Shown here piece after piece: positions 1 through 8,099 of a stretch of DNA of 64,000 nucleotides; the first letter of the stretch is position 1; each line of letters opens with the position of its first letter. The notes beneath the pieces were generated by a model that saw nothing but the letters and a program-made list of their open reading frames with translations, made no database searches and was not told the DNA's origin. Made by a program: the position numbers and the translations under genes. Origin of the DNA: Mucilaginibacter sp. (GTDB lineage Bacteria > Bacteroidota > Bacteroidia > Sphingobacteriales > Sphingobacteriaceae); the NCBI GenBank assembly GCA_028288305.1, contig JAQBOA010000059.1:1-64000 (forward strand). The letters are read 5' to 3'.

Positions 1-67
1 TAGCGTAGCCCGGTATCGCGCCACATTTGGGATGTGGAGGCCGCAGGTTCGAATCCTGCCACCCCGA
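1..67 (+). tRNA. tRNA-Pro (anticodon TGG), 5' end outside the window
   Basis: The sequence folds as a tRNA lacking only its 7-base 5' acceptor strand. The anticodon stem is CCACA/TGTGG around a loop with TGG at 28-30, the T arm is GCAGG-TTCGAAT-CCTGC, and the 3' acceptor strand CACCCCG is followed by discriminator A67. No CCA is encoded. Its 3' end is the integration target of the mobile element that follows. Confidence 0.93.
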
Positions 68-68
68 C
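54..68 (+). repeat. attL: 15-bp direct repeat inside the tRNA-Pro 3' end
   Basis: TCCTGCCACCCCGAC occurs here within the T arm and acceptor of tRNA-Pro and again at 30954-30968 in the same orientation. A tRNA 3'-end duplication with an integrase gene directly inside the boundary is the usual signature of tyrosine-recombinase integration. Confidence 0.88.
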
Positions 69-90
69 TGATAGCCAGTCAAATTGGTTT

Positions 91-126
91 AAAAACCCGC
101 AAATCACACTGATTTGCGGGTTTTTT
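91..126 (+). terminator. Rho-independent terminator after tRNA-Pro, supplied by the element
   Basis: A perfect 16-bp hairpin (AAAAACCCGCAAATCA, 3-base loop, reverse complement) is followed by a run of T. It lies inside the attL boundary, so it would end tRNA transcription before the integrase. The tRNA's original terminator probably now lies beyond attR at 30978-31010. Confidence 0.85.
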
Positions 127-170
127 GTTTTTTATCATACCAAGAAACCCCAATCAATATCAAAGAAGAT

Positions 171-308
171 GTGAGCAATTGCGTGAGTGATTTTAGTTAT
201 TTAAATTCGCTCACAAAATACGATATAAGTAATTGAATATCAAATATTTATATCGTGTATTTTGATGTTATTTGGTGGCTTTTAATCGCTGTTTATGTGA
301 GCGAATTT
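171..308 (+). promoter_or_regulatory. Candidate integrase arm-type/regulatory repeats
   Basis: GTGAG-N7-GTGAGT occurs at 171-188 and recurs with the same spacing at 30876-30893 near the right end. AAATTCGCTCAC (203-214) and GTGAGCGAATTT (297-308) form a perfect 12-bp inverted repeat. TTAATCGCTGTT just before the second arm also recurs near 30855. Repeats shared by both ends and close to the integrase fit integrase arm sites or excisionase/repressor sites. The rest of the stretch to 354 shows no gene. Confidence 0.5.
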
Positions 309-354
309 CATCATCTGCATCAATGATTATCAAATTAACATAAAATAGATTGAT

Positions 355-1584
355 ATGAGAAGCAGCAACACATTTGGTATTCAGTTTGTAATCAGGCTAC
401 CGAAACAACAAAAAAGCGATCAGGCCACTGTATTCGCCCGTATCTCTGTTAACGGCAGACGGTGTGAAATCTCTTTAAAAAAGAAAGTGTACCAGCAAAA
501 TTGGGATGATGCCAAAGGAAAAGCACGGGGTACAAAGGACGAAATCCGCAAACTCAATGAGCACATTGAAAGGGTACGTACAATAATTGCCGATGGTTAC
601 CACCAGTTAATACAGCAAAAGAAAGTAATTACCGTAGATGCCGTTAAATCCCTTTTCCTGGGTACAGATCAAAATGAGATCACCTTAATAAAGCTTGGCG
701 ACTACCATAACACGGAAATGAAAGACAAACTGGCCGATGGCACCATGAAAAACTATTATACCACGCAAAAGTATATCGTTAAGTTTTTAAAGGAAAAATA
801 TCATCGAAATGATATTTGCCTCTCAGAACTGAACTACAAGTTTATCTTGGACTTTGAAAGCTACCTAAGCAAACATCAACCGAAAGACCACCAAAAGCCA
901 TTACATAACAACGGTATTATGAAGCACATTGAACGGTTATGTAAAATGGTTAATATGGCTATTACAATGGATTGGCTTGTTAATGACCCTTTTGCCAAAT
1001 ACAAACAGCATTTTGATAAGGTGGAGCGTTTTTATCTCACTAAAGAAGAACTATCAGCCATCGAAAATAAAAAATTTAGTATAGAGCGTCTACAGACAGT
1101 TAAAGATCTTTTTCTTTTTAGCTGTTACACAGGCTTGGCCTATATAGATACGATGAACCTGACCGCTGGAAACATTGTGAAAGGCATAGATAGCAATGAC
1201 TGGCTAATTACCGGCAGACAGAAAACCGATACTGATGTACGTATCCCGTTATTACCGCAAGCCGAAGAGCTGATAAAGAAATACCACAACCATCCTAAAG
1301 CGGTTAATTATGGCACGTTATTCCCGGTAATCACCAACCAAAAGATGAACGCTTATCTGAAAGAGATTGCCGACCTATGTAATATTAATAAAGCGATTAC
1401 CTTTCATATTGCCCGGCATACGTTCGCTACAACAGTAACCCTAAGTAACGGTGTGCCCATTGAATCGGTCAGTAAGATGCTTGGACATACTACAATCCGC
1501 TCCACACAGATATATGCAAAAGTAGTAGAGCAAAAACTAAGCGAGGATATGCAGAACCTTAAAAAGCGGATGGCTAATCAATAA
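355..1584 (+). CDS. Tyrosine recombinase/integrase (IntDOT-like)
   Basis: This 409-residue protein would catalyse site-specific integration and excision of the element at tRNA-Pro. It has an N-terminal arm-binding domain (about 1-100), a SAM-like core-binding domain (about 110-215) and a C-terminal catalytic domain. Visible catalytic residues are H351 and R354 (HIARH), H378 (LGHTT) and the nucleophile Y387 (STQIYAKV). The first catalytic arginine, expected in the TGLR-type motif, is replaced: the motif reads TGLAYID with A262. Loss of this arginine is known for IntDOT of Bacteroides conjugative transposons, so the enzyme is probably active. It begins 287 bp inside attL and reads into the element. 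Transfer modules usually place such genes at one end, as here. Confidence 0.93.
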   Translation: MRSSNTFGIQFVIRLPKQQKSDQATVFARISVNGRRCEISLKKKVYQQNWDDAKGKARGTKDEIRKLNEHIERVRTIIADGYHQLIQQKKVITVDAVKSLFLGTDQNEITLIKLGDYHNTEMKDKLADGTMKNYYTTQKYIVKFLKEKYHRNDICLSELNYKFILDFESYLSKHQPKDHQKPLHNNGIMKHIERLCKMVNMAITMDWLVNDPFAKYKQHFDKVERFYLTKEELSAIENKKFSIERLQTVKDLFLFSCYTGLAYIDTMNLTAGNIVKGIDSNDWLITGRQKTDTDVRIPLLPQAEELIKKYHNHPKAVNYGTLFPVITNQKMNAYLKEIADLCNINKAITFHIARHTFATTVTLSNGVPIESVSKMLGHTTIRSTQIYAKVVEQKLSEDMQNLKKRMANQ

Positions 1585-1625
1585 TATATAACCACCGTAC
1601 AAAAAAATTATATTATTTCATCCGT

Positions 1626-1660
1626 AAAGTTGCCTAAAAGGGCTACTTTATTTATATTTG
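1626..1660 (+). promoter_or_regulatory. Promoter with overlapping palindrome for higBA
   Basis: TTG (1630-1632), a 20-base gap and TATATTTG (1653-1660) match the Bacteroidota -33/-7 promoter pattern. An inverted repeat, AAAGTTGCC...GGGCTACTTT (1626-1649, 8 of 9 paired), lies across the spacer and is a likely HigA operator. The start codon at 1669 is only 8 bases after the -7 box, so the transcript could be leaderless or nearly so. Confidence 0.55.
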
Positions 1661-1668
1661 TATAAGTT

Positions 1669-2019
1669 ATGAGCGGGAGCATTAAATTTAGAACCATAAC
1701 AATCTATAAACAGTATTTTCCGGAGTTCTTCGCAAAACAACCGCAGAAAGTTAAAGATAAGATCATCTGGACATTTAAGCTGATCGAGGAGGTTCAGCAT
1801 GTGCCAGAAACCTATTTAAAGCATTTGGAGGATACGGCAGGATTGTTTGAAATAAGGGTGCAATCGGGCAATGATATTTTTAGGATATTTTGCTTCTTTG
1901 ACGAGGGGAAATTAATTATACTGGCTAATGGGTTTCAAAAGAAGACACAAAAGACGCCTAAACAGGAAATAGAAAAGGCATTAAAAATAAAGGAGTTATA
2001 CCATGAAGAAAAACGATAA
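1669..2019 (+). CDS. higB: HigB-type toxin (Gp49-like/DUF891, RelE superfamily)
   Basis: This 116-residue basic protein resembles the phage-Gp49-like (DUF891) RelE/HigB toxins. Such toxins are ribosome-associated mRNA interferases that slow growth when the antitoxin is lost. The family core is visible as GLFEIRVQ, then the hydrophobic strand FRIFCFFDEGKLIILANGF, then the K-rich tail KKTQKTP. It overlaps the downstream Xre antitoxin gene by 17 bp in the toxin-first order typical of higBA. In a mobile element it probably stabilises the integrated copy. Assignment rests on family pattern and gene order; catalytic residues cannot be proved by eye. Confidence 0.85.
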   Translation: MSGSIKFRTITIYKQYFPEFFAKQPQKVKDKIIWTFKLIEEVQHVPETYLKHLEDTAGLFEIRVQSGNDIFRIFCFFDEGKLIILANGFQKKTQKTPKQEIEKALKIKELYHEEKR

Positions 2020-2305
2020 TTTGATTACGCTGGACGACTTTATAGATAAGGAGTATGGTCAAAAAGGAACACCTAAAAGGGGGAAATTTGAACAGGGCTT
2101 TGAGGAGTTTAAATTAGGTGCATTGATCCATGAAGCACGGAGGGCCAAAGGGTTGACACAGACCCAACTGGCTGATAAATGCGGGACAACCAAAGCATAT
2201 ATATCCAAAGTGGAAAATGACGTAAAGGATGTACGGGTAGCGACTTTAAGAAAGATCATTGAAGTAGGATTAGGTGGCCAGCTTGAACTTTCTGTTAAAC
2301 TGTAA
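2003..2305 (+). CDS. higA: HigA-type antitoxin (Xre helix-turn-helix)
   Basis: This 100-residue protein has an HTH_3/Xre domain at about 40-98, with TQTQLADKCGTTKAYISKVE as the helix-turn-helix and a following helix typical of Xre regulators. The N-terminal 40 residues are charged. It would bind and neutralise the HigB toxin and repress the shared promoter, for which a palindrome is present at 1626-1649. It overlaps higB by 17 bp, indicating translational coupling. Confidence 0.87.
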   Translation: MKKNDNLITLDDFIDKEYGQKGTPKRGKFEQGFEEFKLGALIHEARRAKGLTQTQLADKCGTTKAYISKVENDVKDVRVATLRKIIEVGLGGQLELSVKL

Positions 2306-2772
2306 GTGGGCAAATCGGCTACCACACTGGATATTACGGCAGCTTGACCATGTTATTCCGTGCGCTTTAGAGCACCGAGTTGTGATGATAAGACGGAAAA
2401 TCGCAATTAATACTCAAGAAGTTGATGTGGTCGAAGTGTTCCGGAAATGCCTGTTGTAGTTTTCGGAATCTGGTGATCAACGGCTCCGGAATGTACAGCA
2501 TGATCCCTATCTTTTAATAAAGACGTTAATTCGTTATCCGTGAATTTATCGTATCCAGCCATCGTTAGTTTAAGACTGCAATTTACAGAATTAATTTTAA
2601 AGTGAGCTAATAAGCGCAATACCTACATCGCACTCTACCTGTAAATCCAGAACCACAACAGAATTTTGTGCCGATAAAATGAACCTCACAACAAAACTAA
2701 ATTGAACTCCACAACAAAGTAACCTCCCAGACTTATACCGATCTTTGCAGCAGAAATCAAAAGAATAAAATC
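2306..2772. other. Gene-poor stretch with a probable gene remnant
   Basis: I see no intact gene in this roughly 470-bp stretch. On the minus strand there is a short fragment like the start of a sigma factor (2494-2562, listed separately). The last 130 bp before the next gene are A-rich and may hold its promoter. Confidence 0.5.
2494..2562 (-). pseudogene. Possible N-terminal remnant of an ECF (FecI-like) sigma factor
   Basis: From an ATG at 2562 the minus strand encodes about 23 residues (FTDNELTSLLKDRDHAV) resembling the first helix of Bacteroidota ECF sigma factors, commonly of the form LTDxELxxLLKxGDHAAF. After this the reading frame carries no recognisable sigma sequence. It is probably a truncated fragment, but the match is short and could be chance. 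Confidence 0.3.
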
Positions 2773-3721
2773 ATGAACGATCAAACAGTATTAGTAACCG
2801 GAGGAACCGGATTTGTTGGTATTCACACTATTTTACAGTTGTTGCAACAAGGATACACAGTTAAAACCACGCTTCGTTCTTTATCCAAAAAGGACAGTAT
2901 CGTTAATGCGCTAAAAGACGACGGATTAACCGATTTACAAAATCTCTCTTTTTTTGAAGCTGATTTGACAGCAGACGCAGGCTGGGACGAAGCCATAAAA
3001 GGTTGCGATTATAGCTTCACCCTTTCCTTTAGTTGAGCCTGAAGACGAGAACGAACTCATTATACCTGCCCGTGACGGCTCCCTGAGAGTTTTAAAAGCC
3101 GCTCAGAATGCTGGGGTAAAACGCGTAGTACTTACCTCTTCGTTTGCGGCTATTGGTTATAGTATCGACCCTAAAGATCATATTTTCACAGAAGAAGACT
3201 GGACAGAGGAAAACGCGCCTCTTCCGCCATATATCAAATCCAAAACCATTGCGGAAAAAGCGGCCTGGGATTTCTTGAAAAATCACGGTGGCGATTTGGA
3301 ATTGACTGTTGTTAACCCTGTGGGGATTTTTGGTCCTATTATAGGAGACATTACCCCTGCCTCATTTGAAGGTGTAATAAACGCACTCATCGAAGGCACT
3401 GTTACAGAAAGTCCAGCATTCACCTTTGGCGTGGTGGATGTACGTGACGTGGCTGACATCCATATCAAAGCAATGTTGCGTCCCGAAGCTAATGGTCAAC
3501 GCTTTTTAGCAACGTCAGAAGGAGTGGTGAGCTTTTATGATATTGCCCAGCTCATCAAAAAAGAGCGCCCCGAAAAAGCTGCTAAGATTGCCGATTTGAA
3601 GCCTATCGCAAAGGAGTTTTACATTGAAATGTCCAACAGGAAAGCAAGAGAAATTTTAGATTGGCATCCGAAAAGCAAGGAAGAAGCGATATTGGCAAGT
3701 GTGGATAGCCGGGTAAAATGA
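2773..3721 (+). pseudogene. NAD-dependent epimerase/aldehyde-reductase-like extended SDR, disrupted by a deletion
   Basis: The first part (2773-3036) starts with the Rossmann motif VTGGTGFVG and reads well to GCDY. It then shifts frame and stops. From 3014 another frame continues the same protein (ASPFPLVEPEDE..., the catalytic-type YIKSK, then NPVGIFGP and VDVRDVADIH) to 3721. In intact relatives DY is followed by a short VxH-type stretch before ASPFP. About 11 bases seem to be missing after 3012, which explains the shift. Family: dihydroflavonol-4-reductase-like extended SDRs acting on aldehydes and ketones. The rest of the gene is undamaged, so the loss looks recent. An AraC regulator follows after 33 bp. 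Confidence 0.8.
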
Positions 3722-3754
3722 GTAAATTTGTAAGACAATTTTAGCGTCCAAAAA

Positions 3755-4549
3755 TTGAAAGTTAGCAATATACATTCCTGCCATTTAGGCCCAGAGATTT
3801 CTCCGGAGCAGTTCATACCGGAACATTTCTTTATGTTCCTGCTGAAGGGTGCTATGAAGGCTTATGATGGAAACAAACGCTATTCCATGCAACCAGGCGA
3901 TTACTTCATCGCCCGGAAAAACCATCTGATTCGTTACACGAAATTCAAGGAGAATGACCAGTTTGAAAACATCATCATCACCCTGGATGAGCCATTTTTA
4001 AAGCAGTTTTTGGAACGCCATCCTTGGGACGTAAAAGCGTCGGATGATGGCGATTCATTTCTGTTTGTGAAAGAAAACACATTGCTTAAAAGTTATATTC
4101 GATCTCTGGAACCTTATTATACCGGCGATTTGGAATTGGACGATACCTTTGCAGATATCAAACGGGAAGAATTGTTGCTAATTTTGTTAAGATTAGAGCC
4201 GAATTTTGCCAGCATCTTTTTCAATTTTGGCATTCCAGGTAAAATTGATTTGGAGGAATATATGAACCGGAATTTCCGGTTCAATATCAGCCTGGACCGG
4301 TTTGCATTTCTTACTGGAAGAAGCCGGTCGTCCTTCAAACGTGATTTTCAAAAGACCTTTGGAACAACACCCGGGAACTGGCTCAAAAAGAAACGGCTTG
4401 ACGAAGCTTATTTTCAAATCAGCAAGCAAAATCAAAAGCCGAGTGATGTATATCTGGAATTAGGCTTTGAAGATTTATCGCATTTTTCCTTTGTATTTAA
4501 AAAAGAGTTTGGGAAAACGCCCTCACAAGTAGCGACAGTAGCACTATAA
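3755..4549 (+). CDS. AraC-family transcriptional regulator
   Basis: This 264-residue protein has an AraC-type double helix-turn-helix at the C-terminus: FRFNISLDRFAFLTGRSRSS for the first HTH and SDVYLELGFEDLSHFSFVFK for the second, ending in GKTPSQV. The N-terminal part is a cupin-like sensing domain (PGDYFIARKN). The start used is TTG at 3755 because a stop codon lies at 3731 and no ATG occurs between; this start is uncertain. It follows a broken reductase gene by 33 bp and probably regulated it or a shared promoter. It is closely similar in layout and motifs to the AraC protein at 54759-55568 outside the element. Confidence 0.87.
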   Translation: MKVSNIHSCHLGPEISPEQFIPEHFFMFLLKGAMKAYDGNKRYSMQPGDYFIARKNHLIRYTKFKENDQFENIIITLDEPFLKQFLERHPWDVKASDDGDSFLFVKENTLLKSYIRSLEPYYTGDLELDDTFADIKREELLLILLRLEPNFASIFFNFGIPGKIDLEEYMNRNFRFNISLDRFAFLTGRSRSSFKRDFQKTFGTTPGNWLKKKRLDEAYFQISKQNQKPSDVYLELGFEDLSHFSFVFKKEFGKTPSQVATVAL

Positions 4550-4971
4550 AACCTTCGGAAATATGCTATGTAGTGCCGAAGAATAATGTTTATAGGTAAA
4601 AAACTATAAGACTTTCGAACAACGATTAATATTATTTCATAATGTGTTCGACATTACGTGGAGGCCTTGTGCGCCAAAACGTGCAACTTACACATCATTT
4701 TTTAGACGATATGAAGCTTCTTACTAATTTATTGAAGGGTTTTCACGAACCTCAATGAGCAACTTCGGCACCAAAATTTTTAAATTATTGTTGATGATTT
4801 TGCATATTTTATATCCTGTTTAGAGCGCCCTATTGGATTCGAGCTATGATTAGAAGCTCAACATCTTTAAATCTGCTAAAAAATAGTTCGAGATTTGTCT
4901 AGTAAGGGCTACTTAAACACTTTTAAAGAACATTGGTTATATTGTATGTTTCACAATCTAAACATATAGTT
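4550..4971. other. Intergenic stretch without a visible gene
   Basis: I see no coding frame with recognisable content, no strong hairpin and no repeat. The last 100 bp probably hold the promoter of the gene at 4972. Confidence 0.4.
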
Positions 4972-5733
4972 ATGCCCAATAAGTATTTTAAACCACACGA
5001 ACGTTTTGATCGTAACCCTAACAAATATGATATTGGCGTTTTTGTTGGATTAAAGAAAGGTTATGAAGATAACCTTTTCATAAAGAAATTATTTACACTA
5101 CCTGAACCCGAATACGCCGATTATTACCAATATCACTTAACCTATTTCTTAGGAAAGGAGCCGCGAGGCGAGCAGGAGTTTTTCTCTTTTGTCTGGGAGA
5201 TCATTTTAAGACGTATCAGATATATTGAAATCAAAGACCCGTTTAATTCAAGCCATGCCACAGATACGGAGGTGCTTGACAAACTTCTGCACTTTCAAAA
5301 ATATCTTCGTTCAATAGACAAGTGGAATACCCAAAAAACACTGCCTGAAATTATTGCCGATCAACGAGAAGAAATCAGGAGGCAACAAATAGAAATTGCC
5401 GGGTTAAAGGAAGATTTAAAGGCGGCAAAGAAATTGGAAACCCAGGAGTTTATCAATATAGCAGACGGCTATTTGTTAAGCTTTTTAGATATATGCCTGC
5501 AAACGCAGGAAGCCCTATTGCCCGACAATGGCAAAGAACTTGTTTTCTCACAAACGCAGATTGTATGGAGTAAAATGATTGCCAAGTATTTCAGAGAGGG
5601 TAATAATGAGATCAGTCTGGAAACCATACGCCGTTATTTCCCTGCAGACAAAAATAACCCAGGCACCAAGTATGCTAAAATCCCACCGGAACTAAAGTTG
5701 TTTCAAGTCAAACCCGCCAAAAAACGGAGTTGA
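4972..5733 (+). CDS. Mobile-element protein, possibly RteC-like; function unknown
   Basis: This is a 253-residue protein if started at ATG 4972 (MPNKYF); the frame extends upstream to a TTG at 4933, which I consider less likely. An N-terminal alpha/beta-looking region (about 1-130) is followed by a charged coiled coil (about 130-165, IADQREEIRRQQIEIAGLKEDL) and a helical C-terminal part ending in a basic tail (KPAKKRS). The C-terminal region, with ISLETIRRYFPADKNNPGTK, recalls RteC-type regulators of Bacteroidota conjugative elements, but the match is weak. Its position just before two HTH proteins and the mobilization genes supports a role in element regulation. Confidence 0.55.
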   Translation: MPNKYFKPHERFDRNPNKYDIGVFVGLKKGYEDNLFIKKLFTLPEPEYADYYQYHLTYFLGKEPRGEQEFFSFVWEIILRRIRYIEIKDPFNSSHATDTEVLDKLLHFQKYLRSIDKWNTQKTLPEIIADQREEIRRQQIEIAGLKEDLKAAKKLETQEFINIADGYLLSFLDICLQTQEALLPDNGKELVFSQTQIVWSKMIAKYFREGNNEISLETIRRYFPADKNNPGTKYAKIPPELKLFQVKPAKKRS

Positions 5734-5841
5734 AACTTGCATAACTTAATTTTACTAAACCCATCGTTCGGTAAACCATAACGGCTTAAATTTCAACTCA
5801 ATACAAACTTGTTATAGCTTACTATAAACACCGTCAATTTA

Positions 5842-5861
5842 ACCACGCAAATCTGCGTGGT
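5842..5861. other. Short perfect hairpin before the HTH genes
   Basis: ACCACGCA-AATC-TGCGTGGT is an 8-bp perfect inverted repeat with a 4-base loop, 35 bp upstream of the HTH gene at 5897. It lacks an adjacent T-run, so an operator or a structured leader is as likely as a terminator. Confidence 0.45.
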
Positions 5862-5896
5862 CACGCCTGCGATGCTTTTTTATTTTCATTTGCGGC

Positions 5897-6163
5897 ATGG
5901 AGTTAATCAACCACGAAGCCCTAAGCCGGTGTATCAGGGATGCAGTCAGGGCAGAATTACAGGAACATTTTAAAACAGGCGGAAGCCCGCCACAGGATGA
6001 ACGGCTATTATCCAAACAGGAACTGTCCGAAGAATTGGGTGTGTCATTAGTAACACTCACGGACTGGATGAAAAAGGGATTACCCTTTTTGCGCCTGCAC
6101 AAACGGGTGTATTTTAAAAAGAGCGAGGTGCTCGAAGTCATGCAACAAAAAACTAAAGCTTAA
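5897..6163 (+). CDS. Helix-turn-helix protein (excisionase/MerR-like fold)
   Basis: This 88-residue protein ends in a winged-helix HTH of the kind called DNA-binding domain, excisionase family: LLSKQELSEELGVSLVTLTDWMKKGLPFLRLHKRVYFKKSEVLEVMQQ. The first half is helical (CIRDAVRAELQEHF). Such proteins accompany integrases in Bacteroidota mobile elements and act as excision or transfer regulators. It is followed after 13 bp by a second protein of the same type, so the two are probably one operon. The exact role of each is not visible. Confidence 0.78.
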   Translation: MELINHEALSRCIRDAVRAELQEHFKTGGSPPQDERLLSKQELSEELGVSLVTLTDWMKKGLPFLRLHKRVYFKKSEVLEVMQQKTKA

Positions 6164-6176
6164 CAAGGAGGAAAAG

Positions 6177-6437
6177 ATGAACATCGAATTTATCACCAAG
6201 GATGATTTAAGGAAGTTGGAGAATTTGTTATACGAGATCAAGGGTCTTATAAAACCCGGTCAGGGACAAAGTAAAAAATGGCTGAAAAGCTATGAAGTAA
6301 GGAAACTATTAAACATTTCGCCCGGCACCTTACAAAATTTACGAGTTAACGGAACGCTCCGTTATACCAAGATAGGCGGGCTACTATATTACAAGTTGGA
6401 GGACATTGAAAAGCTTTTGGAAGGCAACAGCAAGTAA
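6177..6437 (+). CDS. Second helix-turn-helix protein (excisionase-like)
   Basis: This 86-residue protein has an N-terminal helix (DDLRKLENLLYEIKGLI) and a C-terminal excisionase-type HTH with wing: WLKSYEVRKLLNISPGTLQN, then TLRYTKIGGLLYYKLEDIEKLL. A clear AAGGAGG-like sequence (6164-6172) precedes the ATG. It is paired with the HTH gene at 5897 and stands just before the hairpin cluster proposed as oriT. A role in excision or relaxosome control is inferred from context. Confidence 0.78.
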   Translation: MNIEFITKDDLRKLENLLYEIKGLIKPGQGQSKKWLKSYEVRKLLNISPGTLQNLRVNGTLRYTKIGGLLYYKLEDIEKLLEGNSK

Positions 6438-6453
6438 GATCAGAGAAGACAGA

Positions 6454-6660
6454 TCCGATGCTTTCGCATCGGAAAGGCAACGGGCGAAACCAAAGCGAAG
6501 CTTTGGTAAAAAAGTGGTACAGCATACCGCTTGCGGTATAGCTGAATAGTTGTCTATACCGGCTGGAGGCCGTTAACCAAAGGCATTTGCCGATAAGAAG
6601 CAAGTTTGTGTTTTTGTTTCACAAAAACTCCCTGATGCCTTCGGCACAGGGCAAACTTGC
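6454..6660 (+). other. Candidate origin of transfer: cluster of inverted repeats
   Basis: Hairpins lie in a row between the HTH genes and mobC: TCCGATGC/GCATCGGA (6454-6473), ACCAAAGC/GCTTTGGT (6489-6507), ATACCGC/GCGGTAT (6524-6539) and a large nested one. The nested hairpin has outer arms GCAAGTTTG/CAAACTTGC (6600-6660) enclosing CCCTG/CAGGG with inner TGCC/GGCA. Origins of transfer normally sit beside relaxase genes and carry such repeats. The nick site itself cannot be named from sequence alone. Confidence 0.5.
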
Positions 6661-6711
6661 CTTTTGCGCCCGTTGGTTGCAAAAGGATTTAAGACAGATT
6701 AAAGTCATTTT

Positions 6712-7116
6712 ATGATGATGGAAACAGAAATAAAAGATACAGCAAAACCAATAATAAACCGCCCCAAACACAAAGGAGGCGCACCAAAAAAGAGGATTAA
6801 GCGGGAGCAGCATATCATGGTAAGGTTGACTGCAACAGAACGTTTCCTCATTGAAACTAAAGCCCAAGAAGCAGGTATGCGAACAAGCAACTGGTTTAGG
6901 GCGGCAGCTAAAGGCGCAAAAGTCATACCCCTTTTAAAGCCGGAAGACAGGCGCATCCTGCACATGCTGGCAGGTTTGGCAAACAATTTTAACCAGTTAA
7001 CGAAATTGGCACACGTAGGTGGCCTGTTTAGGATTGCCCGGAAATGCGATGAGTTGCTAAACGAAATTGATGATGCATTAAAATATTTCAATAGCGATGA
7101 TCGGCAAGATACCTAA
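6712..7116 (+). CDS. Mobilization protein, MobC/BmgB-like relaxosome accessory
   Basis: This 134-residue basic protein opens with a lysine-rich tail (RPKHKGGAPKKRIKREQH) and continues with a ribbon-helix-helix-like region (IMVRLTATERFLIETKAQEA). The conserved helical part LAGLANNFNQLTKLAH is typical of MobC-family accessory proteins. Its job would be to bind oriT and help the relaxase open the strands. It overlaps the relaxase gene by 20 bp, as is usual for mobC-mobA pairs, and directly follows the hairpin-rich candidate oriT. Confidence 0.85.
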   Translation: MMMETEIKDTAKPIINRPKHKGGAPKKRIKREQHIMVRLTATERFLIETKAQEAGMRTSNWFRAAAKGAKVIPLLKPEDRRILHMLAGLANNFNQLTKLAHVGGLFRIARKCDELLNEIDDALKYFNSDDRQDT

Positions 7117-8080
7117 ACCCGGAAAGAGCTTTGGTGGTTGTATCCAGTATAGCGTCCTGAAAAAGGATGCTACCATATTAGATGCGGACGGTATTCGCAT
7201 CGACAAAGTAGCGCATACTATTGACGATTTCAATAGGCAAAGGAAAATGAACCCCGGATTAGGGCAGGCAGTCGGTCATATTTCTTTAAGCTGGAGCCCA
7301 AATGACAAGGATAAATTAAGCGATGAAATTATGGTAAGCATTGCCAAAGAGTATTTGCAGAAAATGAAAATACGGGATACGCAGGTTTTAATGGTTCGGC
7401 ACAAAGACCGGGATCACCCTCATATACATATCGTTTACAATAGGGTGAATAACGAGGGCAAAACCATACCCGACAGTTTACAACGACAAAAGAACATCAA
7501 GATATGTAAAGAACTAACCTTAGAACATGGCCTTTATATCGGGGAGGGTAAACAGATGGTAAATCGCCAACAGCTAAAAGGCATAGATAAGCTAAAATAT
7601 CAAATCCATGATACGATAAAAGCAATAAGCCAAAAAGTAAACAGTATGGATGAATTGAAACAGGAATTGGCTAAGCATGGGATTGGTATGCTATACAAAT
7701 ACAAAAGTTGTACTAAAGAGGTACAGGGTATCAGTTTCAGTAAAGGGGAATACAAATTTAAGGGGTCGGAAATTGACCGGAGTTTAAGTTATAGGAATTT
7801 GAGCAAGGCGATAGATCAGCAGGTGCAGCAACGACAGCAATCTAAACAACAGTCTAAAAGCCTGGCTGATGAATTAAGACATGCGGTAGGTAAAGAAAGT
7901 CAACAAACCACCTATTTAAAAAAAGCGCCGGAAACCAATTATTTAAAAAAGGCTATTGAAAAATCAAACCCGCTTGAAAAATTATTAACCGCCAAACCAG
8001 CGGAGGATATGCCGGACATACCCGAGCAAAAGAAAAAGAAGAAACATGAACAAGGGCAAAATCAGGAGATATACCTATAG
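7097..8080 (+). CDS. Relaxase/mobilization nuclease (MobA/VirD2-type, BmgA-like)
   Basis: This 327-residue protein would nick oriT and lead the strand into a recipient cell. Motif I with a candidate catalytic tyrosine is near the N-terminus (GGCIQYSV, Y18). The metal-binding histidine motif is clear: HKDRDHPHIHIVYNR at 102-116, with H107, H109 and H111. The relaxase core ends at about 165; the rest is basic, with glutamine- and lysine-rich stretches. It overlaps mobC by 20 bp. At 327 residues it is in the range of the compact Bacteroides mobilizable-element relaxases. Conjugation pore genes are absent from the element. Confidence 0.9.
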   Translation: MIGKIPKPGKSFGGCIQYSVLKKDATILDADGIRIDKVAHTIDDFNRQRKMNPGLGQAVGHISLSWSPNDKDKLSDEIMVSIAKEYLQKMKIRDTQVLMVRHKDRDHPHIHIVYNRVNNEGKTIPDSLQRQKNIKICKELTLEHGLYIGEGKQMVNRQQLKGIDKLKYQIHDTIKAISQKVNSMDELKQELAKHGIGMLYKYKSCTKEVQGISFSKGEYKFKGSEIDRSLSYRNLSKAIDQQVQQRQQSKQQSKSLADELRHAVGKESQQTTYLKKAPETNYLKKAIEKSNPLEKLLTAKPAEDMPDIPEQKKKKKHEQGQNQEIYL

Positions 8081-8099
8081 AAATTTGTTTAACGATTTA

